Assembly (NCBI GenBank): GCA_038064935.1
Contig: JBBTRZ010000005.1
Span: 1-17,826 of the forward strand
Reading direction: 5' to 3'
From: JAGVGK01 sp038064935
GTDB lineage: Bacteria > Patescibacteriota > Minisyncoccia > Phycocordibacterales > JACOZG01
Length of the DNA stretch: 17,826 bases
The first letter of the stretch is position 1, and each line of letters begins with the position of its first letter. Shown here in pieces: positions 7,023 to 13,896 of this stretch. Below the pieces are notes generated by a model. The model was given only the letters and a program-made list of their open reading frames with translations. It had not been told where the DNA came from and did no database searches. Position numbers and translations under genes: made by a program.

Positions 7023-7415
7023 TTAAGCTAAAAAAAGAAGATAAAAACCGACGATAAACGACCCCAAAATGACGACTGGCGCCAAAAAGAAAAAAACCGC
7101 GACACAAATTCCAAGACTGAAAATTAGAATGATAACAGAGAATGCCAACATCAACCAAATAATTCTGATCAGAAAACCAAAAAGTCTCATTAAAATATTG
7201 ACAATTAAGGTTTCCAGAATCCGCTCCGGGTCAAAACCCTTGCGATAACTCTCGCCCAACCGACGCCAGGGACTGAAGAGTGTTCGAGTAATAACCGGCA
7301 CGGAGAAGAAGTGGTAGCCGAACCAAAGAAAATTCGCGACGAGCCGGAGACAGTCGGCCAAGCCGGTGGTGTAATGCCAAGCGAAGTAACGACCAAATAG
7401 AGTGGCGACGGTCAT
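7023..7415 (-). CDS. Small multi-pass membrane protein of unknown function (130 aa)
   Basis: Mostly hydrophobic. A first amphipathic/hydrophobic region (about 20-45, including NFLWFGYHFFSVPVI) is followed by a charged loop RTLFSPWRRLGESYRKGFD (about 44-62), and then two clear membrane helices (about 82-104 and 107-129) that run to the C-terminus. I do not recognise the family. It sits between the ftsQ-like gene (9-bp gap) and the prepilin gene (4-bp gap), so it is cotranscribed with envelope genes. The SPWRR loop is conspicuous and may be the conserved core. No Shine-Dalgarno sequence is seen; translation probably couples to the upstream stop. Confidence 0.8.
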   Translation of the reverse strand: MTVATLFGRYFAWHYTTGLADCLRLVANFLWFGYHFFSVPVITRTLFSPWRRLGESYRKGFDPERILETLIVNILMRLFGFLIRIIWLMLAFSVIILIFSLGICVAVFFFLAPVVILGSFIVGFYLLFLA

Positions 7416-7424
7416 ACGCTACCA

Positions 7425-8279
7425 TTATGGCACAAATTTATAAAAAATCCGCCGCCGGAAACGGAGATCGAGAGAATCGAGCTGGCTCAAGAGTAAACGG
7501 TACTCGGTGAGGAAGGCCCCAGACGAAAAAGTGGCCAGGAGACGAGAAATAATAATATCGCTCGCGTCGGCGCGCGCGACGAGCAAGCGCCAGCTCTTCA
7601 CCTCCAGACGAGTGTCCCGAACTTCGAAAAAATAATCCACTGGTTCGCTAAGCGAGACGGTTATAACTGTCTGACCGGTAAAATCGGGATTAATTTCCAG
7701 TTGTCGGTTAATCGCGGCTCGAAGTTCCAACAGTTGCTGGAACTGGGAAATTGAGAGTGGCCGACTGCCGATCTGGATTGGCAGAGCGGGGCCGGTAAGG
7801 GTAAAGATAGCGTCATTGGAAAATCGGGGAGCCGGAGTGTAGAGAAGTCCGGTCTGGTCGATGGCGTAACAAATTTCTTCTTGACACCATAGGGCCACGG
7901 CGCGTCGTTCGGCAATCTCAATCTGAAGTGTCCCCCACGACGGGTTGGAAACCTTAACCGCCGCCAATTCGGGAAATTGTTCTCGAAGATTGGCCACAAT
8001 CGCCGCCCGGGGGTAAAACCAATTCACCGGCCGCGGGAAAAGCTTGAAATACTTGGGCGCCAAAACCTCATTCACAACGGCAGTCAAGCGTTCCGCGGGA
8101 ATCATTTTGGCGTTAATGATTGAAATATGGTTTAGAGCAAAGAATGAAGAATCCCAAAGATACCAAAGGACGAAAGCCAAAATGAGCAGGGCTAAAATGA
8201 TGAGGAGCGCTGACCGCCGGAACAAGCGTTTCTGCCGCGCGCGGCGATTGGCTCTTAGAATCTCACGATGCGATGCCAT
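7425..8279 (-). CDS. ftsQ: FtsQ/DivIB-like cell-division protein with POTRA domain
   Basis: Bitopic membrane protein of the FtsQ/DivIB type, expected in the divisome where it links FtsL/FtsB to septal wall synthesis. A basic cytoplasmic tail (1-22, ASHREILRANRRARQKRLFRR) is followed by one membrane helix (about 23-42), a POTRA domain (about 46-122: ...FFALNHISIINAKMI... and IEIAERRAVALW) and a beta-rich FtsQ-type extracytoplasmic region (about 123-284). The start is set at the ATG at 8279 (MASHRE...); an in-frame TTG two codons upstream (8285) is less likely. The ATG lies 17 bp inside the end of serS, so translation is coupled to serS. The gene symbol rests on architecture, not on close sequence identity. 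No mur or ftsA/ftsZ genes are adjacent, unlike the usual dcw context. Confidence 0.78.
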   Translation of the reverse strand: MASHREILRANRRARQKRLFRRSALLIILALLILAFVLWYLWDSSFFALNHISIINAKMIPAERLTAVVNEVLAPKYFKLFPRPVNWFYPRAAIVANLREQFPELAAVKVSNPSWGTLQIEIAERRAVALWCQEEICYAIDQTGLLYTPAPRFSNDAIFTLTGPALPIQIGSRPLSISQFQQLLELRAAINRQLEINPDFTGQTVITVSLSEPVDYFFEVRDTRLEVKSWRLLVARADASDIIISRLLATFSSGAFLTEYRLLLSQLDSLDLRFRRRIFYKFVP

Positions 8280-9540
8280 GACCAATCAGCTGTTGGCCGC
8301 CCAAATAAACCCTAAGAATTTCGGGAATAGTGATTGTCCCAGTCTCGGTTTGGTAATTCTCAACAAGCGCGGCGAGGAGTCGCGGGGTGGCAACGGCCGT
8401 AGAGTTGAGCGAATGAGCAAAATGGGTTTTGCCGATCTCGTCACGGTAACGGATGTTAAACCGCCGCGTTTGGAAATCGTGGTAATACGAAGCGCTCGAG
8501 CTCTCGCGATACGCCCCGGCCGCGGGAAACCACACTTCCGCGTCATATTGTTTAACTTTGCTCAAAGACAAATCGCCGCCACAAATCAGTAAACGGCGAT
8601 AAGGTAAGCCGAGTGACTCCAGAAATTCTTCGTGATTGCGATTCAACTCTTCGTGAAGGGACGCGGAAGTGCCATGATCGGCGGCGCATAAGATAAGTTG
8701 TTCGAGTTTGAAAAATTCATGAACCCGAATCAAGCCCTTGGTATCCTTACCATGACTCCCGGCCTCGCGCCGGAAGCAGGGTGAGAAGGCGAGGTAGCGT
8801 TTTGGTAAATCGGCGACGGCTAAAATCTCATCAGCGTGATACGCCATCATCGGCACTTCCGCCGTGCCCGAGAGATAATCGTCATCTTGAGTTCGATAAA
8901 GATCGTCGGCATCCTTAGGCAAATGTCCCGTGCCATAGAAGTATTCGCGCTTGACGATGGCCGGCGCCACAATAGGCTGAAAATTTTTCCGCCCGAAAAA
9001 TTCCCGACCGTAATTGACAAGCGCCCAAGACAACTCGGCCCCCGCCCCTTGCAAGAAGTAACCACGGAAGCCGTGGGCTTTGGTCCCGCGTTCGAAATCA
9101 ACCATTTTCAAATTGAGCATAAGCTCGATATGATCTTTCGGCGCGAAAGCAAACTTTGGTTTCTCGCCCCAGACCTGCACCTCCTGATTTGCGGTCTCGT
9201 CCGCCCCCTCCGGCACTGACACATCTGGCAGATTGGGAACTTGAAGCATCAAAGTCTGCCAACGCTTCATGACCGCGGCCAAATTATCTTCTTCGAGTTT
9301 GAAACCGGATTTGAGCGTTGTCATCTCGGCAATCAATTTCTCGCGGTCGGCCGTGTTGGCCTTAGCAATCTCTTGACTCACGACATTCTGTCGCGCCCGC
9401 GCCGCTTCCACTTTGCCAAGAACCGCGAGGCGCTCGGCATCCACCTTAAGTAGCTCATCGAGATCGAAGGTCAGCCGCTTCTTCCGCACCGCCTCCTTCA
9501 CGACCTCCGCATTCTCCCGAATAAATTTAATATCGAGCAT
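8263..9540 (-). CDS. serS: Seryl-tRNA synthetase
   Basis: Charges tRNA-Ser (and tRNA-Sec where present) with serine in the cytoplasm. The protein has 425 aa from the ATG at 9540, the family's normal length and start (MLDIKFIRENAE). The N-terminal antiparallel coiled coil that binds the tRNA long arm spans about 26-100. The class II core shows the serine-binding TAE (226-228), motif 2 with FRREAGSHGKDTKGLIRVHEF (256-276) and motif 3 as NSTAVATPRLLAALVENYQ (379-397), the Thermus-like variant with ATPR rather than AVGRT. A 24-residue upstream in-frame extension (from 9612) is rejected because it is not SerS-like and overlaps the promoter. The first gene of a five-gene minus-strand run, it ends 17 bp inside the ftsQ-like gene. 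There is no Shine-Dalgarno sequence; an extended -10 box lies 6 nt before the ATG. Confidence 0.97.
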   Translation of the reverse strand: MLDIKFIRENAEVVKEAVRKKRLTFDLDELLKVDAERLAVLGKVEAARARQNVVSQEIAKANTADREKLIAEMTTLKSGFKLEEDNLAAVMKRWQTLMLQVPNLPDVSVPEGADETANQEVQVWGEKPKFAFAPKDHIELMLNLKMVDFERGTKAHGFRGYFLQGAGAELSWALVNYGREFFGRKNFQPIVAPAIVKREYFYGTGHLPKDADDLYRTQDDDYLSGTAEVPMMAYHADEILAVADLPKRYLAFSPCFRREAGSHGKDTKGLIRVHEFFKLEQLILCAADHGTSASLHEELNRNHEEFLESLGLPYRRLLICGGDLSLSKVKQYDAEVWFPAAGAYRESSSASYYHDFQTRRFNIRYRDEIGKTHFAHSLNSTAVATPRLLAALVENYQTETGTITIPEILRVYLGGQQLIGHGIAS

Positions 9541-9546
9541 GGGGTC

Positions 9547-9555
9547 ATTGTAACA
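9547..9555 (-). promoter_or_regulatory. serS promoter, extended -10, leaderless type
   Basis: Minus strand: TGT-TACAAT (9547-9555) followed by 6 nt (GACCCC) and the serS ATG at 9540. No good -35 is found at 16-18 nt, which the TG extension could compensate for. The predicted transcription start coincides with the start codon. Confidence 0.55.
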
Positions 9556-9576
9556 AAAAAAGTGAACAGCCACTGA

Positions 9577-9605
9577 TTGACAAATAATCAACATAATGAT
9601 AGTAT
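9577..9605 (+). promoter_or_regulatory. Strong sigma-70-type promoter of the zinc-ribbon gene
   Basis: A consensus TTGACA (9577-9582), a 17-nt spacer and TAGTAT (9600-9605) point to a transcript starting near 9612, giving a leader of about 50 nt. It is back to back with the serS promoter and is the only promoter in the window with a consensus -35 and a real leader. Confidence 0.75.
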
Positions 9606-9662
9606 CTTCCAAGTTTCGGGAAGGTCTTTTAATTTCTTTATCTAAAGAGAAAGGTAAATATC
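9606..9662 (+). promoter_or_regulatory. Leader of the zinc-ribbon gene with Shine-Dalgarno
   Basis: The leader ends in AGAAAGG (9648-9654), 8 nt before the ATG at 9663: the only convincing Shine-Dalgarno sequence in the window. Two small hairpins are possible: CTTCC/GGAAG (9606-9623) and CTTT-ATCT-AAAG (9636-9647), the latter extendable over part of the SD. This could modulate translation, but the stems are short. Confidence 0.45.
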
Positions 9663-10007
9663 ATGGCAAAAAGCCGTAATAAACCGTCAGAGATTCAAAC
9701 TTGTTCGGGGTGTGGGAGAGATACTCGAGCTAAAAATGGGATCTGCTCCCTATGTTGGGGATCACAGACGCGTAATCTTAAAGACTCAAAATCCTCATCG
9801 CAAAAAACCGTTGAGATTAAGGTCATTGAGAGGTTCTTATCTGGGAGACGAACTGAGAGGACAATTGTCCTCGATGTTATCGGCTTGGGGTCAGAGAAAC
9901 AAATGGTCAAACTCGTGCAAGATGGTAATGTGTTTCAGATTCCATTAGGACCAACAACGCCGGGTGTCGATAAACTCTATCACGGACCGAAAAACGACGA
10001 CAGTTGA
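9663..10007 (+). CDS. Small zinc-ribbon protein of unknown function (114 aa)
   Basis: An N-terminal zinc ribbon has two CxxC knuckles, C14-x2-C17 and C28-x2-C31 (TCSGCGRD and GICSLCWG), after a short basic tail. A polar linker with Ser/Lys (34-48) leads to a predicted beta-rich region (about 49-114: VEIKVIERFLSGRRTER, then VLDVIGLGSEKQMVKLVQDG and VFQIPLG). I do not recognise the family. The ribbon plus basic residues would fit nucleic-acid or ribosome association, but this is only inference. The gene is monocistronic: a strong promoter and Shine-Dalgarno sequence lie upstream and an intrinsic terminator follows about 40 bp after its TGA. Its expression signals are the best in the window, so it may be highly expressed. 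Confidence 0.85.
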   Translation: MAKSRNKPSEIQTCSGCGRDTRAKNGICSLCWGSQTRNLKDSKSSSQKTVEIKVIERFLSGRRTERTIVLDVIGLGSEKQMVKLVQDGNVFQIPLGPTTPGVDKLYHGPKNDDS

Positions 10008-10048
10008 AACCCACACTCCCACCAGTTCTAGAAATGGTGAATAAGCTG

Positions 10049-10082
10049 AACGCCGGACTCACACAAGGGTTCGGCGTTTTTT
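10049..10082 (+). terminator. Intrinsic terminator of the zinc-ribbon gene
   Basis: AACGCCGGAC (10049-10058) pairs with GTTCGGCGTT (10069-10078) with one mismatch, loop TCACACAAGG, followed by a six-T run (10077-10082). It is the strongest intrinsic terminator in the window and is correctly placed after the stop at 10007. Confidence 0.9.
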
Positions 10083-10089
10083 GTAAACG

Positions 10090-10113
10090 GAAAAACCGGC
10101 CACAGGGGCCGGC
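10090..10113 (-). terminator. Intrinsic terminator of the NYN gene
   Basis: On the minus strand, CCGGCC and GGCCGG form a perfect 6-bp stem (10096-10101 with 10107-10112) around a 5-nt loop, followed by TTTTT (10091-10095). It lies about 45 bp after the NYN stop codon and back to back with the plus-strand terminator. Confidence 0.85.
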
Positions 10114-10154
10114 GATGTAACTATGGCTCCATTATATTCAGAAAGTAATTGCTG

Positions 10155-10661
10155 TCAAGTCCTTTCGACCTCTGCCTTTATGTCGTCAAGTAAAACATGC
10201 CAGGACATTCTGATTTCCCAAGAACAACCCCTTTTATAAGCCAGGAACTTTATTTTTTTCTGGTTAGACAGTACTCGTTGTTTTGTCCTCATAAAATCAC
10301 TGTCCCCACTGACTAAATAAACAATATCAAGTTTTGAAAGATCGTGAATAATTTCATCGTGCATCTCGACATCAAAATTACATTTGTTCTTAATTTCCCC
10401 GCCTTTAGTTTTAATTTTCTTGAGTGGTTTGGTGATAATTGAATAGCCAATCTTCTCTAAGTACGAGTTAAAAGTTTGGTTCAGTGACTTGGCTGGTTCC
10501 CAAGATGGTTTACCGATAAAGTATTTAGCCACAACGATATCACTTTCTTTCCTCACCCAAACCAAGAGTTTTTTGTAATCAATCATCCAACCGTTTCGTC
10601 GGCCTTGGTAGAAAAGATTTGCTCCGTCGACATATAAACCAACTTTTGGTTTTGATTTCAT
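10155..10661 (-). CDS. NYN-domain (LabA/DUF88-like) putative RNase
   Basis: A single NYN/PIN-like nuclease domain of 168 aa. The three acidic clusters are present: D12 in GLYVDGANLF, D97 and D102 in NFDVEMHDEII (usually DV.l..D in the family), and D120/D122 in LVSGDSDF. These residues coordinate divalent metal in PIN-fold nucleases, so an active RNase is likely; the family includes LabA-like proteins and other RNA-processing enzymes, and the substrate cannot be read here. The start is set at the ATG at 10661 (MKSKPKVGLY) rather than an in-frame GTG at 10679, because the domain begins at residue 7. No C-terminal OST-HTH/LOTUS domain follows. The gene is AT-rich compared with dprA, is divergent from it (66 bp) and has its own terminator, so it is a single-gene unit. 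Confidence 0.88.
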   Translation of the reverse strand: MKSKPKVGLYVDGANLFYQGRRNGWMIDYKKLLVWVRKESDIVVAKYFIGKPSWEPAKSLNQTFNSYLEKIGYSIITKPLKKIKTKGGEIKNKCNFDVEMHDEIIHDLSKLDIVYLVSGDSDFMRTKQRVLSNQKKIKFLAYKRGCSWEIRMSWHVLLDDIKAEVERT

Positions 10662-10693
10662 GATTTTTAATATTATCACGAAATGCTAATCAA

Positions 10694-10721
10694 TTGGGGT
10701 TTTCCAAAAACCTGATACAAT
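10694..10721 (+). promoter_or_regulatory. dprA promoter, leaderless type
   Basis: TTGGGG (10694-10699), 16-nt spacer, then TGA-TACAAT (extended -10, box at 10716-10721), 6 nt (CGCGGG) and the dprA ATG at 10728. The transcript would begin on the start codon. Confidence 0.65.
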
Positions 10722-10727
10722 CGCGGG

Positions 10728-11630
10728 ATGGAAAATGAGAAGGAAAATGAAATTAGAAAACTCCCGCCGGAAGAATTTCCCACCGCGATCAGGGAGATGG
10801 CCGATCCGCCCAAGGAACTTTATCTCGAAGGCGTTTTGCCGAATCCGAAAGAATACACTTATCTCACCGTCGTCGGCTCGCGGCGAATCACCCGCTATGG
10901 CCAGGAGGCATGTGAAGCGTTGGTGGGAGGTCTCGCCGGTTACCCTATCGCCATCATCTCCGGCCTCGCTATTGGCACCGACACTATGGCCCACAAAGCG
11001 GCGCTCGATGCCAATCTCCCGACTATCGGTATTCCTGGTTCCGGCCTTGATCGGTCGGTGCTCCATCCATCTTCTAATGCGCGTTTAGCCGATCAGATCG
11101 TGGAAGCCGGTGGCGCGCTACTCTCCGAACTCCCGCCCACTGCCCCCGCCGGCATCCACACCTTCCCTCGCCGCAATCGAATTATGGCCGGGCTCTCAAA
11201 GGCCACTTTAATCATCGAGGCCGGCGACAAGTCAGGGACACTCATTACCGCTCGCTTGGCCCTTGATTACAATCGCGAGGTCGGTGCCGTGCCGGGCTCC
11301 ATTTTCTCGCCACAATCTTACGGCACCAACCGGTTGATCCGCCAAGGCGCGACACCGATCACCACAAGTTTTGACCTCTTGGAAATGCTCGGTTTCAAGC
11401 CAACCGCCGACGCCAACGAAATCAAAACTCTCGATCTTAACTTGCTTTCTCCCACTGAAAAAATAATTATTGACCTGCTCTCAATCGAGCCACTCCCCCG
11501 CGATGAACTCATCCGCCAACTGGCGCAACCGACGAACGAGACTAATGTCCTCCTCGCGACGATGGAGCTTAAAGGTCTAACCAAGGAAACACTCGGTGAG
11601 ATTCGTCTCTCGATCAGTTTGCAAAAATAA
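10728..11630 (+). CDS. dprA: DNA-processing protein DprA/Smf
   Basis: Cytoplasmic single-stranded-DNA-binding protein that loads RecA onto DNA taken up during natural transformation. The Rossmann-like DprA fold spans about 28-222 with the diagnostic segments VVGSRR (48-53), SGLAIGTDTMAHKAAL (78-93), GIPGSGLDRSVLHP (101-114), the FPRRNRIMAGLS signature (146-157) and GTLITARLAL (170-179). A C-terminal winged-helix domain (about 240-298) follows. There is no N-terminal SAM domain, and at 300 aa the protein is a compact version. topA starts 26 bp downstream, a dprA-topA order found in many bacteria, so they are probably cotranscribed. There is no Shine-Dalgarno sequence; a good extended -10 box ends 6 nt before the ATG. 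It suggests DNA uptake, consistent with the pilin-like gene in the window, although no comEC or comEA is visible. Confidence 0.96.
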   Translation: MENEKENEIRKLPPEEFPTAIREMADPPKELYLEGVLPNPKEYTYLTVVGSRRITRYGQEACEALVGGLAGYPIAIISGLAIGTDTMAHKAALDANLPTIGIPGSGLDRSVLHPSSNARLADQIVEAGGALLSELPPTAPAGIHTFPRRNRIMAGLSKATLIIEAGDKSGTLITARLALDYNREVGAVPGSIFSPQSYGTNRLIRQGATPITTSFDLLEMLGFKPTADANEIKTLDLNLLSPTEKIIIDLLSIEPLPRDELIRQLAQPTNETNVLLATMELKGLTKETLGEIRLSISLQK

Positions 11631-11656
11631 TCAGACCGTAGTACTAATGTAAAACA

Positions 11657-13882
11657 ATGATAAAAGCCGAAGGCAAAAAATTACTCATCGTTGAATCACC
11701 GGCGAAGGCGAAAACGATTGGTCAATATCTGGGCGGCGAGTACCGCGTCCTCGCGAGCGTCGGTCACATTCGCGATTTACCGAAATCAAATAAGAACGCG
11801 ATTGATATCGCCGCCGGTTTCGTCCCCCGCTACGAAGTAGTGAAGGGTAAAGAACATATCGTTAATGAACTAACGCGGGCGGCGAAGCAGGCCTCGAGCG
11901 TTCTCCTCGCCACCGACCCGGATCGTGAAGGCGAAGCGATTGCTTGGCACATTGCGGAAGCGATTGGTCTTAATAACGCAAAACTAAAAACTAAAAACTT
12001 AAAGTTAAATCGGGTGGTTTTCCACGAAATTACTAAAGCCGCGATTGAGACAGCTCTGACTCATCCCCGGCCGATTGACGACAATCTCCGCCACGCTCAA
12101 GAGGCGCGCCGCGTCCTCGACCGACTCTTCGGCTACGATCTTTCCGGGCTTATTTGGCAAAAGCTTCGCTACGGCCTCTCGGCCGGCCGCGTCCAATCCC
12201 CCGCTCTCCGCATTCTCGTCGAACGGGAGAAGGAAATCCGCGCTTTCATCCCCGAGCATTATTGGGTCATTACCGCGCTTCTTGAAACTAAAAATGGTGA
12301 TGACATAACTTTTACCTGCTCGATCGAACCGAAAACAGCGGGCGAAGCGGAGACGATTGTAGAAGTTGGACGCGAGGCGAACTGGCAAGTTGGTAAGATC
12401 GAAGCGCGCGCCGTCGCGCGCCGCCCGCGGCCACCCTTCACTACTTCCACTCTCCAGCAGGCCGCGTCGTCGCGCCTTGGTCTCTCGCCCTCGATGACCA
12501 TGCGTCACGCCCAACGACTCTATGAAGCCGGTCTCATTACTTACATGCGCACTGATAGCACCAACATGAATGCCGGGGCTGTAAGTGACATTATTGCCCT
12601 CGCCAAGAAAGAATACGGCGAGAACTATGCCGGCACACCTCGTTTCTACCAAACTAAAAGTAAGAACGCCCAGGAAGCCCACGAAGCGATTCGGCCAACG
12701 AAAATTCAAACCCGAGCGGCGGGCGGGAGCGACGGTGAACACAAACTCTACGATCTGATTTGGCGACGAACAGTTGCCTCGCAGATGACCGACGCCGCGG
12801 GCGCCGAGACGCGCGTCACTGCCCTCGCCGACAATAAAACCGTGCCGCCCTTCACCGCCGGCGGTTACCTGATTAAATTTGACGGCTGGCTTCGAGCGGA
12901 TCCGGCGGCGAAGGGTGAAGAACACGAATTACCGCCCGTGAGTCAAGGCGAGGCGCTCCAATTAAAAAAGATTGAGAGTGAAGGCAAACAAACAACGCCC
13001 CCCAATCGTTACAGCGAGGCCGGCCTCGTCAAAGAATTAGAGAAGCGCGGCATCGGTCGGCCGAGTACTTATGCTTCGACGATTAAAACTATTCTTGACC
13101 GCGGCTATGTGGACAAAATTAGTCGATCATTGCAACCTACCCAAACCGGTGAAGTGGTAAGTGATTTCCTCGACACTCACTTTCATAATTATATTAGCGA
13201 TTCATTTACCGCCAAGATGGAAGATGAACTTGATGAGATCGCCGGCGGCCGACTAGAGTACCGTAAATCACTCACTGATTTCTACGGTCCCTTTCACCAA
13301 GCGGTCGTCGCCAATAAAGACATTCCGAAAATCAATAATCTCGGAGCGGGTCCGGCTGAACTCAAGTGCCCAATCTGTGGCGGTGACATGGTGTGGAAAC
13401 TGGGTCGCGGCGGTAAATTCTTAAGTTGCGGCCGCTTCCCGGATTGTCCCGGCGCGCGGAGCGAAACTGGCGAGGCGATGCAGGGACCAAAAGAGACCGG
13501 AGAAAAATGCCCCGACTGTAAAGACGGTAAATTGGTCGAGCGCGATGGTCGCTTCGGTCGCTTCATCGCCTGCTCCAATTATCCAAAATGTAAGTTTGTC
13601 AAACCAGATGAGCAAGTGGCGGCCGCGGCCGACACAGGCGTCAAATGTCCGATGTGTAAAAAAGGGACGATGGCCGAACGCCGCGGAAAGTATGGCCTCT
13701 TCTACGGTTGCACTAATTATCCGGCTTGTAAAAACGCGATTAAAGCCAAGCCAACGGGTGACATTTGTCATCTGTGCGGCGCCTTAATGATGGAGGGCAC
13801 CAAGACGATTCCCAACCGTTGTTCCAACAAGACCTGTCCGAATCATAATCCGCAGAAAGTTAATGACAAAAAAATTGAATAA
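11657..13882 (+). CDS. topA: DNA topoisomerase I (type IA) with four C-terminal zinc ribbons
   Basis: Relaxes negative supercoils through a transient 5'-phosphotyrosine link. The TOPRIM domain (8-130) begins LLIVESPAKAKTIGQYL, with the catalytic E13 and the DxDxE site in ATDPDREGEAIAWH (85-98). The active-site tyrosine is Y296 in GLITYMRTDSTNM. The PSTYASTI segment (469-476) is typical. Four zinc ribbons follow at about 571-597 (CPIC...C...C), 618-645 (CPDC), 664-691 (CPMC) and 704-727 (CHLC). All catalytic residues are present at normal length for a CPR-sized TopA (741 aa). Residues about 108-117 (AKLKTKNLKL) look like a small insertion in a TOPRIM loop encoded by a 7-nt tandem repeat. It starts 26 bp after dprA; there is no Shine-Dalgarno sequence. 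Confidence 0.97.
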   Translation: MIKAEGKKLLIVESPAKAKTIGQYLGGEYRVLASVGHIRDLPKSNKNAIDIAAGFVPRYEVVKGKEHIVNELTRAAKQASSVLLATDPDREGEAIAWHIAEAIGLNNAKLKTKNLKLNRVVFHEITKAAIETALTHPRPIDDNLRHAQEARRVLDRLFGYDLSGLIWQKLRYGLSAGRVQSPALRILVEREKEIRAFIPEHYWVITALLETKNGDDITFTCSIEPKTAGEAETIVEVGREANWQVGKIEARAVARRPRPPFTTSTLQQAASSRLGLSPSMTMRHAQRLYEAGLITYMRTDSTNMNAGAVSDIIALAKKEYGENYAGTPRFYQTKSKNAQEAHEAIRPTKIQTRAAGGSDGEHKLYDLIWRRTVASQMTDAAGAETRVTALADNKTVPPFTAGGYLIKFDGWLRADPAAKGEEHELPPVSQGEALQLKKIESEGKQTTPPNRYSEAGLVKELEKRGIGRPSTYASTIKTILDRGYVDKISRSLQPTQTGEVVSDFLDTHFHNYISDSFTAKMEDELDEIAGGRLEYRKSLTDFYGPFHQAVVANKDIPKINNLGAGPAELKCPICGGDMVWKLGRGGKFLSCGRFPDCPGARSETGEAMQGPKETGEKCPDCKDGKLVERDGRFGRFIACSNYPKCKFVKPDEQVAAAADTGVKCPMCKKGTMAERRGKYGLFYGCTNYPACKNAIKAKPTGDICHLCGALMMEGTKTIPNRCSNKTCPNHNPQKVNDKKIE
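11980..11999 (+). repeat. Heptanucleotide tandem repeat inside topA
   Basis: The unit ACTAAAA recurs with period 7 (CT at 11984, 11991 and 11998), about three units, encoding part of the loop AKLKTKNLKL before NRVVFHEIT. Three units keep the frame; gain or loss of one would shift it. Confidence 0.5.
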
Positions 13883-13896
13883 CAAAAACTGTTATT
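13878..13896. terminator. Weak AT-rich bidirectional hairpin between convergent topA and the 351-aa gene
   Basis: AATAAC (13878-13883) and GTTATT (13891-13896) can pair around AAAAACT, overlapping the stop codons of both convergent genes, which are only 12 bp apart. The stem is AT-rich and there is no long T-tract, so it may be only an incidental structure. Confidence 0.25.

Noticed and set aside
8044..8592. Open frame of 182 codons on the plus strand across the serS/ftsQ-like junction
   Set aside because: It overlaps two well-supported minus-strand genes; the product is basic low-complexity sequence without a domain, promoter or RBS.
9541..9612. 24-residue N-terminal extension of SerS
   Set aside because: SerS proteins begin MLDIKFIREN; the extension is not SerS-like and covers the -10 box and the divergent promoter region.
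10686..11066. Minus-strand open frame opposite the start of dprA
   Set aside because: It lies over the conserved Rossmann core of dprA and shows no domain of its own.
11645..11656. Leaderless-type promoter for topA (TAATGT 6 nt before ATG)
   Set aside because: The spacing fits, but the hexamer matches the consensus poorly and no -35 is present at 16-18 nt; cotranscription with dprA is simpler.
12390..12425. GC-rich inverted repeat (GCGCGC) in topA
   Set aside because: It falls in the conserved stretch before PPFTTSTLQQ, normal in TopA, and alternating GC tracts pair by chance.
12005..12925. Long open frame (306 codons) on the minus strand inside topA
   Set aside because: It is wholly antisense to a conserved topA with all catalytic motifs and has no recognisable domain; its openness reflects topA codon use.
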